Assembly: GCF_004769665.1 (NCBI RefSeq)
Contig: NZ_RQGG01000032.1
Coordinates: 479,614 to 543,613, forward strand
Direction: 5' to 3'
Origin: Leptospira kemamanensis
GTDB taxonomy: Bacteria > Spirochaetota > Leptospiria > Leptospirales > Leptospiraceae
DNA length: 64,000 nt
Part shown: positions 62,846-64,000 of the stretch, in pieces
Numbering within the stretch: the first letter of the stretch is position 1
How the letters are laid out: the number at the start of each line of letters is the position of its first letter
Translations under genes and position numbers: made by a program
Notes under the pieces: generated by a model
What the model saw: the letters and a program-made list of their open reading frames with translations, nothing else
The model's database searches: none
What the model was told of the DNA's origin: nothing

Positions 62846-62910
62846 AAAAACATTTTTGTTTTTGGAACTTTGGGATAAAATACACCAACTGATCAAAAAG
62901 TTAGGTATCT

Positions 62911-63513
62911 ATGTACGACAAAGATTTCTGGAACGAACGTTATGCGAATGAGGAATATGTGTATGGGAAAGCTCCGAATGAGTTTTTACATTCACGTCTT
63001 CCCAATTTAAAAAAAGGAAGGATTCTGTTTCCATGTGAAGGGGAAGGAAGGAATGCTGTATTTGCCGCTGGCCTAGGATGGGATGTGTTTGCATTTGATC
63101 AGTCAGAATCGGGTAGGCAAAAAGCACTTCAATTAGCGAAGGAAAAAAATGTAAGTTTCCACTATGAGATTTCAGATGTCCTCAGTTACCCGTATGCACC
63201 AGAACAAATGGATATGGTGGCACTTATTTTTTGCCACTTTCACAAATCCATCCGAACCACTGTGCATAGAAATTGTGTGCGTACCTTAAAACCAGGTGGA
63301 ATTTTACTACTCGAAGCCTTTTCTCCTGACCAATTGAAATACACATCTGGTGGTCCAAAAGATCCTGATATGCTTTGTCACTTAAAAGACTTACGCATGG
63401 ACTTTTCTGAGATGAGTGTAGAATACGAAGAAGCTTTGGAAATTGAGTTAAATGAAAGTCCGTTTCATCGAGGTAAGGCGGCCATTGTCCGGCTCGTACT
63501 TCGAAAATTATAA
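62911..63513 (+). CDS. SAM-dependent methyltransferase (TehB/Cyclopropane-type)
   Basis: The 200-residue protein begins MYDKDFWNERYANEEYVYGKAPNEF, the signature of the tellurite-resistance TehB-like/thiopurine methyltransferase group. The SAM site is atypical: ILFPCEGEGRNAVFAAGLG in place of GxGxG, as in this family, followed by VFAFDQSESG and HFHKSIR. It probably methylates a small molecule or metalloid, such as tellurite, in family terms. It stands alone. Confidence 0.85.
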   Translation: MYDKDFWNERYANEEYVYGKAPNEFLHSRLPNLKKGRILFPCEGEGRNAVFAAGLGWDVFAFDQSESGRQKALQLAKEKNVSFHYEISDVLSYPYAPEQMDMVALIFCHFHKSIRTTVHRNCVRTLKPGGILLLEAFSPDQLKYTSGGPKDPDMLCHLKDLRMDFSEMSVEYEEALEIELNESPFHRGKAAIVRLVLRKL

Positions 63514-63597
63514 TCGAAAATTAAAAAGTGCGAAGCGTTAACCGAATTCTATTCGCCATCAAACATTTGTTTCACGATTAATGAGCAGTGGGAATGT

Positions 63598-63987
63598 TTA
63601 TTTGAGAGAATCCAAATATTTTAGGATTCCCTCTTCTCCCCTTTCCTCTGCAAGTTCGGAAATGCTCACCCCACCCACTGTTTTGGCTTTGGTTTCGGCA
63701 CCCGATTTTACAAGTAGTTTCACAAGTTCTAAATTTCCGCGATACACTGCACGGTAGAGGGCCGTCTCCCCCATGGTGTTGCGAAGGTTGACATTCGCAC
63801 CTTTTTGGATGAGAAATTTTGTAAGTTCCATTTCTTCTTCATCCACAGCTCTGATGAGCGAAGAATTTCCAAGAGAGTCTTTGGCATTGATGGAAACACC
63901 TTGGGCTAACAAAGTTTTGACTTCTTCTAAATTCCCTTTTTCGACTGCATGAAAGAGACGTAATTCCAAACTAGGAGGAGTTTTCAC
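63598..63987 (-). CDS. ankyrin-repeat protein (may extend past the window)
   Basis: At least 129 residues are visible, made of three to four ankyrin repeats (LRLFHAVEKGNLEEVKTLLAQGVSINAKDSLGNSSLIRAVDEEE-type pattern with the TALYRAVYRGNLELVKLLVKSG repeat). The visible GTG start is doubtful because the frame is still open at the window edge. Ankyrin stacks bind proteins; no partner is indicated. Confidence 0.8.
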   Translation of the reverse strand: MKTPPSLELRLFHAVEKGNLEEVKTLLAQGVSINAKDSLGNSSLIRAVDEEEMELTKFLIQKGANVNLRNTMGETALYRAVYRGNLELVKLLVKSGAETKAKTVGGVSISELAEERGEEGILKYLDSLK

Positions 63988-64000
63988 AACGGTTTCATCC

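Overview
The window is about 64 kb of a low-GC (roughly 38-40%) chromosome that looks like a spirochaete of the genus Leptospira, probably an environmental or saprophytic lineage (inference). Supporting signs are two membrane-bound SpoIIE-type phosphatases with seven-helix sensor modules, many exported lipoproteins with loose spirochaetal lipoboxes, outer-membrane barrels, occasional TTG starts, single dispersed tRNA genes, and metabolism based on acyl-CoA dehydrogenases. There is no prophage, insertion sequence, CRISPR array or rRNA operon. Most of the window is ordinary housekeeping and accessory chromosome.

Layout. 0-4.8 kb: end of an unknown gene, a zinc alcohol dehydrogenase, a SpoIIE phosphatase and a nitronate monooxygenase. 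4.8-8.2 kb (minus strand): a coupled operon of a FecR-domain protein carrying a CxxCH haem motif, an outer-membrane barrel and a DsbD-like reductase. 8.3-12.2 kb: thyX, a GAF-plus-hydrolase fusion and small START/SnoaL-fold proteins. 12.2-16.5 kb (minus): metG, a membrane adenylate cyclase, a HisI-like protein with a degenerate metal site, and a rhodanese. 16.6-24.8 kb: a TerB-like protein with a large DUF2207/Tim44/zinc-ribbon membrane protein, then lipoproteins and envelope proteins. 25-30.9 kb: acyl-CoA dehydrogenase, ruvC, an SDR enzyme divergent from a TetR regulator, DUF1697, a paraoxonase-like lipoprotein and a phasin-like protein. 31-34.3 kb: tRNA-Pro, SixA-like phosphatase, RppH, acylphosphatase, aldo/keto reductase. 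34.3-38.6 kb (minus): LysM/M23 peptidase, then acyl-CoA dehydrogenase, APH-like kinase, DUF6285 and histidine phosphatase. 38.7-43 kb: CPBP protease, DUF423, a FliG-like fragment and an M32 carboxypeptidase.

43.0-47.6 kb is the most unusual part. A tRNA-Gly is followed by three tandem copies of a 201-bp unit, two of which end in a copy of the tRNA 3' end. An operon follows (ArsR regulator, double SRPBCC/AHSA1 protein, MATE exporter, DUF1801), bounded on both sides by direct copies of an approximately 80-bp structured repeat. Beyond it lies a gene-free stretch with mutually exclusive hairpins and a strong plus-strand terminator that no gene explains.

47.6-58 kb: an Old Yellow Enzyme, the second SpoIIE phosphatase, a zinc-finger/beta-propeller protein, a PAS histidine kinase, an outer-membrane protein, a pirin and ilvD. 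58-64 kb: a TetR regulator, TonB-dependent receptor and lipoprotein operon divergent from a nitroreductase, with clear TetR-type palindromes between them, then a methyltransferase and an ankyrin-repeat protein at the edge.

No large undescribed system stands out with certainty. The best candidates for follow-up are the tRNA-Gly repeat locus with its repeat-flanked cassette, the possible plus-strand RNA near 47.3-47.55 kb, the FecR-haem/porin/DsbD operon, the degenerate HisI, and the TetR-controlled TonB receptor locus.
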